DNA of 64,000 nt from Tiliqua scincoides (lineage: Eukaryota; Chordata; Lepidosauria; Squamata; Scincidae): NCBI RefSeq assembly GCF_035046505.1, contig NC_089823.1, positions 101,455,412-101,519,411 of the forward strand. The letters are read 5' to 3'. Positions 34,000 to 46,400 of this stretch are shown piece after piece. The position numbers were made by a program, and so were the translations under genes. Positions within the stretch are counted from its first letter, which is position 1. Every line of letters starts with the position of its first letter. The notes beneath the pieces are model-generated. The model ran no database searches, was not told the DNA's origin, and saw only the letters and a list, made by a program, of their open reading frames with translations.

Positions 34000-34227
34000 T
34001 ACTGGAAGATAATATAGTACTTTAGGATAGTATGTTCAAGGAAGACTAAAGTCTACAGCATTTTATATTAAAAACAAACACTAGTATTTCTGATGGGATA
34101 TATTTGATTTCAAACAATTATTTATTAATGCAGTTAAGTCTGCAAACTAACTCACTTGGTGAGGCAGCATTCCTAGCCCAAGTCTTTAATTCTCTCCCTG
34201 CACTTCTCAGTTTTATAACTATCAAGA

Positions 34228-34233
34228 AATAAA
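34228..34233 (+). terminator. Candidate GGACT poly(A) signal
   Basis: AATAAA followed by a T-rich stretch, 229 bp after the stop codon. Later sites cannot be excluded. Confidence 0.5.
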
Positions 34234-34734
34234 TTTTTTTGCAAAACAAAAAGGAAATGTACTGCTGATAGTTACTAGGGGAAGGAAAGGCCTCTTGTTC
34301 ATTATTAACTTTTTCATTACTGCACAACCTTTATATAAGCCAGAAAATTGCTCCTGTAAGAAAGACAAATGAGTTCACTAAAAAAATTCAGCCAGCAAAG
34401 GAATGCCCTCAGTGACATCTGAAAGTCCACTCTTATGGATTTCAGTTCCTTTCAGTACACATAGTTGTATTGATGTGGTAAGGTGAACACTGCTTGGAAT
34501 AGCAAATTGTGGTTGATGTTTCTGTGCTGTCAAGCTGCTGTGCTATGCAGTCTGCTGTTAGGGCAGTGCAGCCCTGGTGAAACACAGAAGTTTTAGAGTG
34601 AGCGTGTGTGTGTGTGGTGTTGGCTCATGTACATGCAAGCAGTATAAAGTGGTATTTCAGCTGACATGAACCCCTTTCCTTTCTTGCGCCCTTTTCTACA
34701 CAGACTAGGTTTCTAGTTAGGGATATCGTTTGGG

Positions 34735-35057
34735 CAGTGTTTCTCAAACTGTGGGTCGGGACCCACTAGGTGGGTCACGAACCAATTTCAGGTGGGTCCC
34801 CAGTCTTTTCAATATTTTTAATATGCTAGACTTGATGCTACCATGGTATGTAACTGCATTTGGGGAAAAGTTACAGACCACTATGTATATGTTTTTAACA
34901 ATGATAGTAAATGGGACTTACTCCTAGGTAAGTGTGGATAGGATTGCAGTCTAGGATTGCAAAAAATTTTCCTGCTTGATGATATCACTTCCAGTGTGTC
35001 CTGAGAGATTCTCATTCAAAAAAGTGGGTCCCGGTGCTAAAAGTTTGAGAACCACTG
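34735..35057. mobile_element. hAT element with CAGTGTTTCTC ends
   Basis: CAGTGTTTCTCAAACT on the left and AGTTTGAGAACCACTG on the right are inverted repeats. The interior begins TGTGGGTCGGGACCC and ends AGTGGGTCCCGG. The flanking 8-mers CGTTTGGG and CATGAGGG match at only 5 positions, so the insertion is old. Bases 34895-34965 are a partial 90-bp foldback inserted within. Confidence 0.8.
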
Positions 35058-35065
35058 CATGAGGG

Positions 35066-36327
35066 CATTTAAATCTCCCTCCTAATGTCTACAGAAGATT
35101 CAAAAGAGCTGTGACCATGTTAGATAGCAATAATAACTCACAGTTTCTACAGTAGCCTTTGGTGAGTTTCTAACCCAGTTCCTGCTGCAGTGAGGAGAAC
35201 AGGCAAAGTGTGCTGCCTAGGTGAGGTATCTGCTTTGTAAAGAGGCTGTTTCCTGGAAGGCAACAGGAAATTCTTTCTTAAAGCCAGGTAGAAATTTGAT
35301 TTAAGTGGATTTTATAGCTATATTCTGATCCAGATTGGATACATGTAGTACGATGGGAGATATCATGTGAGTCTCCCAGTGATGTCAGCAGTAAAGCTGC
35401 TCTACATTCAGGTATGATACTGTTTAGTAATAAAGCCAGTGTATCAAAACTTTATACTCCTTCCTGTAAGCTCAGGTTGCTTCCTATCAAATCCTCACCA
35501 TTTTTGAGCAACTATCCAGTTTGGTAGTAAGAAAAATGTATTTAAAAGGGCAAATTTAATTTTGTCCTTTTCTTTTTTAATAAGGTAGTATTCCAATATG
35601 CTTTTTATGATTCCATTAGTGTTTAATACACAGCATGGTGAGATTTCAAGTTACACAGAACACAGAACTCAGGCTGGATGTTAAAGAAGCAATTTCTGGT
35701 CTGGGCATGTTATCCCTTGGCATATTGTTATCCTGCAGACTTAAGGGACCAGGAGGCAATACTAATTGTATCCAAGTGTCACAAACATGCTCGAAAGCAT
35801 ATTTGTGGCTACTCAAGAGCTGGCAGGGCCTGGCACAAAGGTATGCACTGGCTGGCAAAGGTAAGTGTATGCTGGGCAGCACGAGTTGGGAGGGTGGTGT
35901 GGAGGCAGGGAGGGGGTGTTTCTGGTCAGGAGGAGGGTGGAATGCAGAGGATCGGTCCCTGGAAGGGGGCAGGATCTGTGGCGATAGTGCATGCCATATC
36001 CTAATCCCCCTCCTGGGCCATGCAGATGTGCTTCTCAGATGTGTGCCAGCTAAGTAGCTGGTGCAGAGCTGAATAGCCTCAAAACTATTCTGGGTTAGGC
36101 TGGGGCCTAAGAAAATATCCTCTTATCCTGAGGCGACTTCCAGCTTCCATCGGCCCTGCAGCCTGGCTGTACTGGTGCAGGTTAGGAGTATGCGGTTAAA
36201 CTTGCAGAAAGGCCCCCTAGAGAACTGCAGGGGGCCTAAGACATTTCTGTCTCCAGCACTATTCAGGAGTCATAAGATCTTTGGAGGCAGTCTTAAAGAA
36301 AAACATTCATTTTCAAAGTACACTATA
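35066..36327. other. GGACT-PCCA intergenic tract
   Basis: About 35690-36190 is a GC-richer repeat-like block (GGCAGGGAGGGGGTGTTTCT, ATCCTAATCCCCCTCCTGG) resembling 13600-13640. No family assigned and no gene supported. Confidence 0.4.
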
Positions 36328-36576
36328 CAGGTATGCCCCCTGCATCTGCAGGGGTTCCATTTTGGAATCCCCCGCACTTAACTGAAACCGCACAGATACA
36401 GACGAACACCCCCACCCTCCAGAGGTGAGGGGGCCCTGGTTTTTCAGAAAAACCCAAAGTCACATGTTTTCACTGAACAGCTGTCCGTGGCCTCTGCTGG
36501 GCTCAGACAATCCTCAGATTATCCGGCCATGGACCCGATCTGCAGATAAGGATCTGCAGCTATGGGGGCCCCTTTG
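36328..36576. mobile_element. Tigger-like (TcMar) miniature element
   Basis: CAGGTATGCCCCCTGCATC on the left and GGGGGCCCCTTTG on the right, with TA on both sides (36326-36327, 36577-36578). The Tigger-type phrases CTGCAGGGGTTCC and CCGCACTTAACTGAAACCG are present. Non-coding. Related blocks occur near 40676 and 42884. Confidence 0.7.
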
Positions 36577-36733
36577 TATGCTAATAAAGGCCAAACTGAT
36601 GATCTCCGCCATAGACCACACTTACACATTCAGCTATACAGACAAAACCTCCCTGTTGTTTTCTGCTTGCAGACAATTTTTCCACAGGGAAGACTTCTGA
36701 AACCATATCCTATCCTTGAAATCTGATCATGTA

Positions 36734-37043
36734 CAGGATGACCAGATGTCATAACCACAAAAGAGGATAAGGCACCCCAAAATATAGGTCATCCAAGAAA
36801 AATGTAGGACATGACAAAATAAAAGCTAAAACCACTTGTATGTTGATTTCATGTTGTTAATTTAAACACTATATTACTTTTTAAATTTTAAACTATTACA
36901 TATAAATTATTCCATATAATTAATTACTAAAAGGCTGTGCGCTGCCTGCAGGTGCCTGTTCACAAGGAAAAGGAGGACATTTATTTCCAAGGACACGAGG
37001 AAAAAAAGCACATCCTGGAAAAAGAGGACATCTGGTCACCCTG
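36734..37043. mobile_element. DNA transposon near the PCCA 3' end
   Basis: CAGGATGACCAGATGTC on the left and GACATCTGGTCACCCTG on the right are inverted repeats. The flanks GATCATGTA (36725-36733) and GATCTTGTA (37044-37052) match at 8 of 9. Probably a hAT-type miniature element. It ends 114 bp from the PCCA poly(A) signal. Confidence 0.75.
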
Positions 37044-37156
37044 GATCTTGTATGATCCCCACTCTGTTACTCATTTCACTGCATGTATAGATCCAGTTTT
37101 TGAAAGTGCTGTGAAGGGCATGAATGACATGGAGTGTTTATGCCAAAATTTTTAGT

Positions 37157-37162
37157 TTTATT
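37157..37162 (-). terminator. Candidate PCCA poly(A) signal
   Basis: TTTATT on the plus strand is AATAAA on the minus strand, about 265 bp after the PCCA stop. No closer canonical signal is seen. Confidence 0.55.
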
Positions 37163-37427
37163 AATTTGTCACCAGTAGAATTGCAGAAGAGAACTACAAA
37201 TTTCATATGTGCAGGTATTTATAAAGGAGTGACGTCTGAAATATGATACAATGTTAACATAATTCTGGTCAGGCTAAGTCAAAGGGCCCCAGCCACCTGT
37301 ACAATATAGGGGGAAGTCACAGCAATGCTTGAGTTCACATAATTTTCTTGTCATGTTAACATTCATTTGAATTTGTGGATGGAGGCACAAAGTGCTAGTC
37401 CAATTGTGATATTATATGAAATTTTTT

Positions 37428-37496
37428 TTATTCCAGTTCCACAAGTTCATCTCCTTCCCCAACTGTTTCACCAGCTTTGCAGTGCACAGCTTTCAC
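37428..37496 (-). CDS. PCCA: PCCA last coding exon
   Basis: 22 codons, [20 protein letters not shown] then LE and TAA. The acceptor GTGCTACAG precedes 37496. The human ending is GDLLVELE, so one residue differs from my recall near the end. Confidence 0.95.
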   Translation of the reverse strand: MKAVHCKAGETVGEGDELVELE

Positions 37497-40400
37497 CTGT
37501 AGCACAAAGAAAAAAAATCAAATCAGTTCTGAAAACAGAGTCTAGCAACATTTTAAAATTGTGGTTGGCTGTACAATGTAAAAAGAATAAATGATAGATT
37601 TTTCATTTACTAGATCTATAAACACATGAAATGACTCAAATTCAAAAACAGCTTTTGCAATGTAATCAAGCATATTGTCCAACTTTATGTTCAGCGCATA
37701 CCTTTAGACAGCTACATAAGTGGGATACAACAAAAGACACCACTTGTCAGCTTAATAAAACTTATATTTTTACATCTGAAGCCTTAAGAGTAGTGGTATG
37801 TGTTTGGCACTGGCTTTGTTTGTTGCTGGTAATTGCTCTAGTTATTTTGCATTTGAATTTTTCTTGTAAGTCATCAGGTATCTTGTACAGAAAGACAATG
37901 CCTCCAGGTTGGATTACTGCAATGTGTTTCGGTCAGGGTTGGTTGCCTTGAAAAAAGTTGGAAAATTTTGGCTGGTTTAGAATGCAGCTGACAGGCTTGT
38001 GGCTGGAAGCAGGAGATTGAGAAACATTGCTCTTATCTTTTATCAACTTCACTGGTTACCAATTTGTTTCCAAGCTCAATTCGCAGAGCCAATTTTGATC
38101 TTTAAAGCCCCAACTAACCAGGAACCCAGAGTTATCAGTAGAATTATCTCATACTGATCTCAGGGCAGGAGGTCTGGTCTAGAGGGTTGAGCCTCCATTT
38201 GCCTGAAGATAACATCCAAAGGTCGCCAGTTCGAGGCCACCGGCACCGTGCGACCTTGAAGCAGCTGACAAGCTGAGCCGAGTTATTCCATCTGCTCTGA
38301 GCGTGGGAGAATGGAGGCCAGAATGTGCGACCAGATCAAGAAAGAAACATCTGAATGTTGTGGTTTCTTGAAAGATAGAACCTTGCAAATTGTAAAAATC
38401 CCTACGGGGATTTAAATTGCCTGCCCATGTAAACCGCCTTGAATAAAGTCTGAGGAGAAATCTGAGGACCAAGAAAGGCGGTATAGAAATACCTGTATTA
38501 TTATTATTATTATTATTATATGAACTTGCCCAAGAACACTGATCCACCTTGGAGGTCTTCCTCTGGTGCTTCTACTGCACGAGGTTCAGTAGGTGGGAAT
38601 GAGAGAGGGCTTGCTGAGAGATGGTGCCCAGATTATGGAGCTCTTAGGAGGAGATGCTTGGACCCCATTTCTGCCTGCCTTGCAAGAGGCAGTGAAGTCT
38701 GTTATTTCAGCATGCTTTTAATTCACTCTTCTCCCATGGAAACTATTCCAAGTTGCTGCTGCCACTTTTACTTTTTATGACGGGAGCATTTCATGACAGT
38801 GTTTTAAAAATATTGTATTTGTGTGCGTTTTGTTTAATGCATTGTAAATGACTTAGAGGGCAGCTTTATTGTACTAAGATGGGATATAAATCATAGCAAC
38901 ACACACACACGTACAATTTTGTAAATAAATCTGATAATGGATTCCTAGCAGAACAGGCTTCTCTCTCAATAACCGGGGAGAAGCAACATTGAGTGGTAGA
39001 GCATCTGCTTTCCTAGCAGAAGATCCTGAGTGAGGTAGAGAGTCTTGTTTAAAATCTTTGCAAGCAGCTGTTGGTCAGTTGGCGAGAGACAGAGAAAGAG
39101 GTGGGTCAATTATTTAACTTGGTATAAGTCAGCTTCCTATGTTGAAATTCTCACTACAAGGTTAACATGATGGGTCTATGCAGGAGGTAGGAAATGTGAT
39201 ATGTACTTGTTCCTATCTGTTGCTACATCAGAGTGCAGAGTGTTGGTGACTTATAGCTCAATCCAATCCATTAGTGCCATCAGGTGCAGCAGCTCCAAAA
39301 TGGCTACTGCTGTATCCAGCTCTCAGAGGGATACACCAAGAAAAGCCTCAAGTCCTGCAGAAGGGCTTCTCAAGTCTGCGCTGGCAATTTTGCCAGAACA
39401 GCCTTTAGAACCTCTGTGTTGAGCTTTGCAGCCAGATATGGTAGAGTAGGGCTCCACTGTTCCCACCCCCTCCCGCCCCAGTTTCTCTCCCCACTCCACC
39501 CTTCCCCCATCCCCAAGCCTCTCAGAGCTCTTCTTTGCTCCAGGCAGCGTTCATCCAGCACTGGGTTAGTGTCGGTGATCCTTCCTCTCTGGGTGTTGCA
39601 GTGCTGGAGCTCAGTGGCAGTACTACATACCCATAGGATTGGGCCCTTATACAGCTAAGGCTACTCCCATGTTGTACACACATCTTTGAAGGTTCTAAAG
39701 CAGGGGTGCCCAAACTGGGGCCACGTGCGGCCCTTGAGGGCTCTCCCAATCCGGTCCTCAGGAATACCCCAGTCTCCAATGAGCCTCCGGCCCTCCGGAG
39801 ACTTGCTGTAGCCCATGCTAGCCTGATGCAACTGCTCTGTGATGGCCAACTGTTTGACCTCTCGTGTGAGCTGTGGGACGATGGCTCCCTCCACTGCTTG
39901 CTGTTTCACATCTGTGATGCAGCAGCAGCAGCAAAGGAAAGGATGGCCTTGCTTTGTGCAAGGCCTTTTATAGGCCTTGAGCTATTGCAAGACCTTCATT
40001 CATTCATATAAGTTCCATCTCTAACATATCCATTCATGTAAATTTATTCAAATTTGAAATGTAAATTAATTCTTTTTCCCCAGCCCCCAACACAGTGTCA
40101 GAGTGATGATGTAGCCCTCCTGCCAAAACTTTTGGACACCCCTGTTCTAAAGTCAAGTGTATGTGCTACACAAGTCCTCAGATAAAACAACTTAGGACAC
40201 TTCTTTATCTTGAATTGACTTTCACTAACTGTACATTTTTACAAGAGGTTCTGGAAACCCAAATAACTAATACAGACTTGTTTCAACTTTACAAACACAC
40301 AGCTGTCTGCACCTGATATTCAAGGGAGACAATATGTGTGGTGCTGCACAGAGCCTACAAAGGATGATATTCAAAAGAAAAGCCCTTTCTAGAAGAGCAG

Positions 40401-43400
40401 GGGTTATAAAATTTGTGTTTAACCCAGAAGTACTGTAGTTACAATCTAAAAAAAATCTTGTGACTAGCTCTACATACTTGCTGGGTTTTATTGCTTCTCC
40501 CCCCCCCCCAGCTTCTGTAAGCCTTAGCCATGTGACAAACTGCTTTTAAAACTTGCCACAGAGAGAGAAGGGGTGGTGCTGTTACTCATTGAAAAAAAAA
40601 TTTAAAAGAACCATTGTTTGCATGTTAGTACTTGGTCAAGTGCTCTTTATTGTGCCCACATTAATATGTTTTATATATGGCTTCCCCCTGTATCTGTGGG
40701 AATAAATTCTGGCTGTCACCATGGATTCCCAAAAACATGGATTGCAGCCCTCCTCTTGCTGTCTGTGTCTGTGCTGTCTGCAAATGCTAACAGGAGGCAG
40801 TAAGCGGGTTCAAGGGCTGAAAACAACATAGTGCTTAGAGATATGTCATTTTTCAGCCCTCCAACTTGTTTCCTGTTAGTGATTGCAGGCAGGACAGAGA
40901 CAGTGAGACACATGAGACCATGCCAGGAGGGCTGCAATTAGAGGGAATATCTGAACCGCGGAAAAGTGAAACCACGGATATAGGACTTGTGGATAGTGGC
41001 GGGGGGGAGGCTATACTGCTTTTCAATAAAAAAGGTCACAAAACAGTTTACAGAGAATATTCAATAAATAAATTAATGTTCCCTATCCAAAAAGGGTTCA
41101 CAGTCTAAAACATTTATATCCCATCTCTCTTAACAAATATCTCAAAGTAGCTACCAGAAAACAGATCACAGAAACCGCACCACAGCACTAGAGTGCAAAT
41201 GCAAAACATACAAAAATAAATCAGATCCTGGCCTGGCCAGGCAAGTGACAGAATCTTAATCACTTCCCCAGAGAGAGAATTTACAAAAGCAGTGCCACTC
41301 CAGAAAAGGTCCTGCTCCTTGGAGAAAGCCACAAAATTTTAGTGAAGAACCTCAGATGTTGAACAGAGCATACAAGAGGGCACATACAAAACAAGGTTGT
41401 CCAGTTGTACATGCCCGAGACATTTACACGCTTAGCTCTAGAAGTTTAACTGTGTGCTGAATTGTGGCCTAGGCTCAAGTAGGAGAGAAAGAGTTGCAGC
41501 CATACCACATTGATTTTGAAGAACGAATCATTATTTATGAATCCAAAAGCTGGTGTGTCAGCACAGCTTTAGAACAATAAAAAGCAGCTGAAGACTAAAT
41601 GCCAACACTAGAGGTTTCTGCACAATAATGAAATCTATTTTTATCATTTTTAAAAACAAAAATTGTTGAACTTGACAAGTGCCACAAAGTATAACTAGGC
41701 ATACCTTGCCGGTTTTAGCAGCAACCAAACTGTTCTGCATTTTCATAGCTTCAATTACACAGATCTCCTGACCTTCTGCAACCTGGTAAGAGCAAAAAAG
41801 AGGAAATTAAAATACGGAAAAGTATAAACCTCCCTAAAATTCAAGAAAAAAAGTCACTTAACATTCTTGCAGAACACCTAAAGTCAATAGAAAAATATTG
41901 AAACTTAGAGAAAAGCTTTTTTTTAAAATATGTTTTCTGTCCCATTTGACCTTCAAGATGCCACATTCTGATGCTAAGAAGCACCATATCAAAATACACT
42001 GGTTAAAAAAAATACACTGGCCTCAGCATTGCTGAAGATGTGCAGATATTTAGAAATGGATTTTAAATTCTTAATGCTCATCCTTGGACACAGCTTTCAT
42101 TTATTTAAAGGAATTTTATACAACTCAGAGTGGTGTATAACAAAACAATACATCCACATTAAATGCATCAGAATAAATATTAAAATAAAAACCAATTTTA
42201 AAAATAACAATAAAAGAGGAGATAGCAGATAAAATAATGTAAAGCAGCATAAAAATTAAAGGGTTTCTAGGGAGTACCTTCTTCCCCAAAGGTTAGGTGA
42301 AATAGATGGGTCTTCAAACCCCACCAGAAATCATATACTGAAGAAGCTGCTTTGAGATCTTCTGGCAGCTGTGCCACAACAAAGAAGACCCTACACCTTG
42401 CTGCAATTCCTCTCTGATGACCTCAGGGGATGCACAAGAATATATGGGGGAAGGTGGTCCTTGGGGTATCATGGTCCTACACCATATAGGGCCTTAGGTC
42501 ATCACCAACATCTTGGGCCCAGAAAGAAATGGGAAGCCAGTGTAGCCACTAGAGCAACAGCATAGCAGATTCCACACGCCAAGCCCCAGTGACCAACCAA
42601 ACTGCTTCATTCTGCATTAACTGCAACTTCTGAACTTTTTTCAGGTAAAGTGCATTACAGTAATCTAACTGAGATGTCATTAGGGCATGGACCACCGTCA
42701 CTAGATCTGATGACGATCTTCATTATACTGATTTTCTTTATTGATAAATAGAACAATACAATAATCAATTCATTAAACAAAATATCAAATACAAAGAAAA
42801 AACCTATAAAGAAAAAGGGGAAGAGAGGGGGGAAAGCATATAATCAATAAACATAATGAATACAGAAAGCCATACAGACACAGGGGGGTCCCTATATCCA
42901 TGGATCCTGTATCTGTGGATTCAGTTATCTGTGGATCAGGTTCGCAGGGCCTCCCCATGCATCGCCCCACACACACCCTGTGGAGGTGAGGGGAGCTCTG
43001 GTCCCCTAGCCTCTGAGGTTCCTCTGAGCCCAAGTACAGGTTACAGACATCTGCTGTGTCCATGGCCTCTGCTGGGCTTCAACTCATCCCTAGAACTTAA
43101 AAAATGTCACTTCTGGTTCTACGTGAAACCAGAAATGATGTTTTTAATGCCTTATAAAGCTCTGGTTTCATGAAGAAACCGGAAGTGACTTTTTTTAAGC
43201 TTATAGGGCTCAGTCTGAACCCGACGGAGGCCATGAATGGACATCTGCAGCCTGTGCTGGGCTCAGAGGACCCTTTGGAGGCAAGGTGAGCAGTGCTCCC
43301 CACGACTCTAGAAGGTGGGGGACAGGTGTTTACTCATATCTGAGGTAAGGGTTCATTTTCTTTCAGACAGCTTCCATAAAGTAGGTTGTTCTAACACTGT

Positions 43401-46400
43401 TAATGCCACTAATGAATACCCTCCAAAAAGGTATTGTATGTCTACATAAGACCAAAGCACACACCTAGATGTTGTATCAGATTCACCACAGCACCAATGA
43501 TTAGATTCACCCCAGCACTGTCTGTTCTAGTGGCTGTCTGCTGGTATTCCTTGGCATCTTTTTAGATTGTGAGCCCTTTTGGGACAGGGAGCCATTTAGT
43601 TATTTGATTTTTCTCTGTAAACCGCTTTGTGAACGTTCAGTTGAAAAGCGGTATATAAATACTGTTAATTAATTAATTAAAATTCATTTTTTAAGTTCCT
43701 TATAAAGGCTGATGAAAAATTCTAAAAATAATTTTTTTGCAGTATCAATCATAGTTTGAGATCCACAGATATTTTAATTATATTTTCTAACACTGCTTTC
43801 CAGTGACTATAAGATAGGACATTCCAACTCTTTATTCCATGCTTCTCTAAGAGAATAAAGATTACAGTTATTATGCAACATTGGATGTTTATATAACAAT
43901 AATGTGAGCTTCCTTTTCTTAACGGATTCAATAAGCATCTCTAAGACTTAAGGTACTTGAGAAGCTGACAGTGCAGCAGGTTCGAACTTTACAATTACAG
44001 CATCTGATCCAGACCACAGATACAGCATCTGACAATGACAGCATCTGACCCAATCCAAAAATGGACATGGGCTGGCACAAGTTCCTTGCAGTGGCCCAAT
44101 GGTGTTGCGAAAGTGCTGTAAAGCACTTTTGTGCCACTGAGACAGCAGGAAGGCCAGCCCAAGTCCTGTTGGGCCGGAGGACAGGTTAAGCCTGCGCCGG
44201 CTAAGCCAGGCTGGTGTGGGGGTCTGGGGGTGGGCAGCAGGTAGGCCTGTGGGCAGGCGGTGGGGCCAGGATCTGGCACTTGTGCCGGATCCTAACCCCA
44301 GTCCCAGGCAGCCTGGAGCAGCTCTGGGCTGCTCGGATCTGCCTCACCTCTTGAGGTGGGGAAGATCCAAATAGCCCCACTGGGGCTGCTGCAGCTTTAC
44401 TCAGGGTAAGGGGAAGAAATTCCCTTGCCCTGGGCTGAGCCACAACTGGCATCAATCCCATTCTGGATACCTGGCAAGCCAGCTAGTCTCATGCCAGCGT
44501 GAGTTAGGATTGTAAGGGCTCGATCCTTTCCAACTTGAAGAATATTCTGGTTGTAACCAGGGTTCTGTGCATTCCATAAACCCATAGAAGCAAACAAAAA
44601 GTGATATTTTGGTGCTGTCTACAGACTTTAGCTTCTCTAAGAATCTCAACTTTCATTCAAGCAAGCAAGCAAGCAAAAACATGCTTCTAGTATGTATGAA
44701 TGTGAAGAAAGACTTGTACACAAGCCCTGGTGAAATGCCCAAAGTCAGATAAAAACTCAGTGGGCTTACCAATCATTTGGGGGCAGAACTGCAGTACCTT
44801 GCATTGCTTTTTTTTTTAATCACTAGGAGATGCAACAAATATTCCAAAGATAAGCAAAGAGTATAATTTGTACAGTCCACAAATCCCAGCACATCTTGAA
44901 TGAAAATGAAAAACAAATTCATTTTGTTGCCCATTTCTTAAGTCAGTATACACACATGGCTATGAATTCAGTCCCAAGTTACCTCCCATGGTATGAGGCA
45001 CACACCAGTTTGTGCCTATTACAAAAATCTTATGGAGCCAAAAAATGTAACAATCTAATCTTGTACTTGAGCATAATATTGTTCTGACTCCTATTTCTAC
45101 CTGTTTGAATTCAACTAACATATGTACAGAAGCTCAAGATAGCCAGCAACCCAATGTGCAGCTCCATGGACTTCCAATAAAATTCCTCAAGAGCCAGATG
45201 GTGTGGGGTAGGCACAGGTCCATCTTGACTTGATAAACACCCAGCTTTACAAGAAGTTGAACTATTTCCATTTTGAGATCATTTCTCCTGCAAAGTCAAA
45301 CATAATAATTCACAGGTAGAGTCTCTCTCCAATTTAGAGTTGAAATCAACTATGTATTTCCAAAGAAAAGGATACAGCTCATGCCACCCCATCCTTAAGT
45401 AGCAGTTCCTGAGGAAAGACAATGAGAAAAAAGCATCTCTCTACTTCCTTTGAAGACTTTTTCCTTTTCCAAAAACGGTGACAGGAGCTCTCTGAGGTAC
45501 ATCTTATAAATATGACTTGAAATACTGGGTATAATAATGAAATAATAGACATGCAGAATTGTAAATGTGAAATTCTGTTTTCAAGATTATATGACCCACT
45601 TATGTAACTTTGCCTGCAATCTAACCTCACTTTCCTGGGGGTAAGTCCCACTGAACACAATAGGAATTACTTCTGAGTAGACCTGCTTAGGATTGTGCCC
45701 TTTGTCACTGAAAGTATCAGGTGAAGTAACTATGGCAGAATGGAGCTGGTTTTGTATTTGTTACACAAATGCTCATAATCTCTTCCCCCCCCATCTTTTG
45801 TCTCTCCCACAACACACCTGTCATCTTCCTCCAGCACCTGTTCTTTAGTTGCCTGATCAACCGTTCTTCACTGCTTTTATCTTTTCTTGGCACCAGCGTT
45901 CATCTGGTACCAAGTAGCGGAAACTTCATGTTCATCTTGCCTCCCTCTTTCTCTCTTTCTTTATAATGCAAGTTCATTCCACTGTGACCATGTAAAATTA
46001 CGTAGAGAGGAAATATGGTTCACTAAATAAAATAGTCATTGTTTTTTGAGTTAATCATAAGATACAAATCTAGACAGGAACAGGATTGAGCCTAATTCTA
46101 TCCAACTTTCCAGCACTGATGCAGTCATGCCAATGGGATGTGCATTGCATCCTGCAGTTCGGGTGCAGTCAGAGGCCTCCTCAGTGTAAGGGAACATTTA
46201 TTCCCTTACCTTGGGGCTGCAAGGTGGCTGCATCAGTGTTGGAAAGTTGGATAGGACTGGACCCTTCATTCTTGCAAGAGAAGAGTCTTCATTTTTAGTC
46301 TTCATTTCTTGGAGAAAGAAAGAAGTAGCAGCAGCAACTTTCTTTTATACTGTTACCAAAAGGGCTGTTTTACATAGGGGGAATTAATACACTGCCCTTA

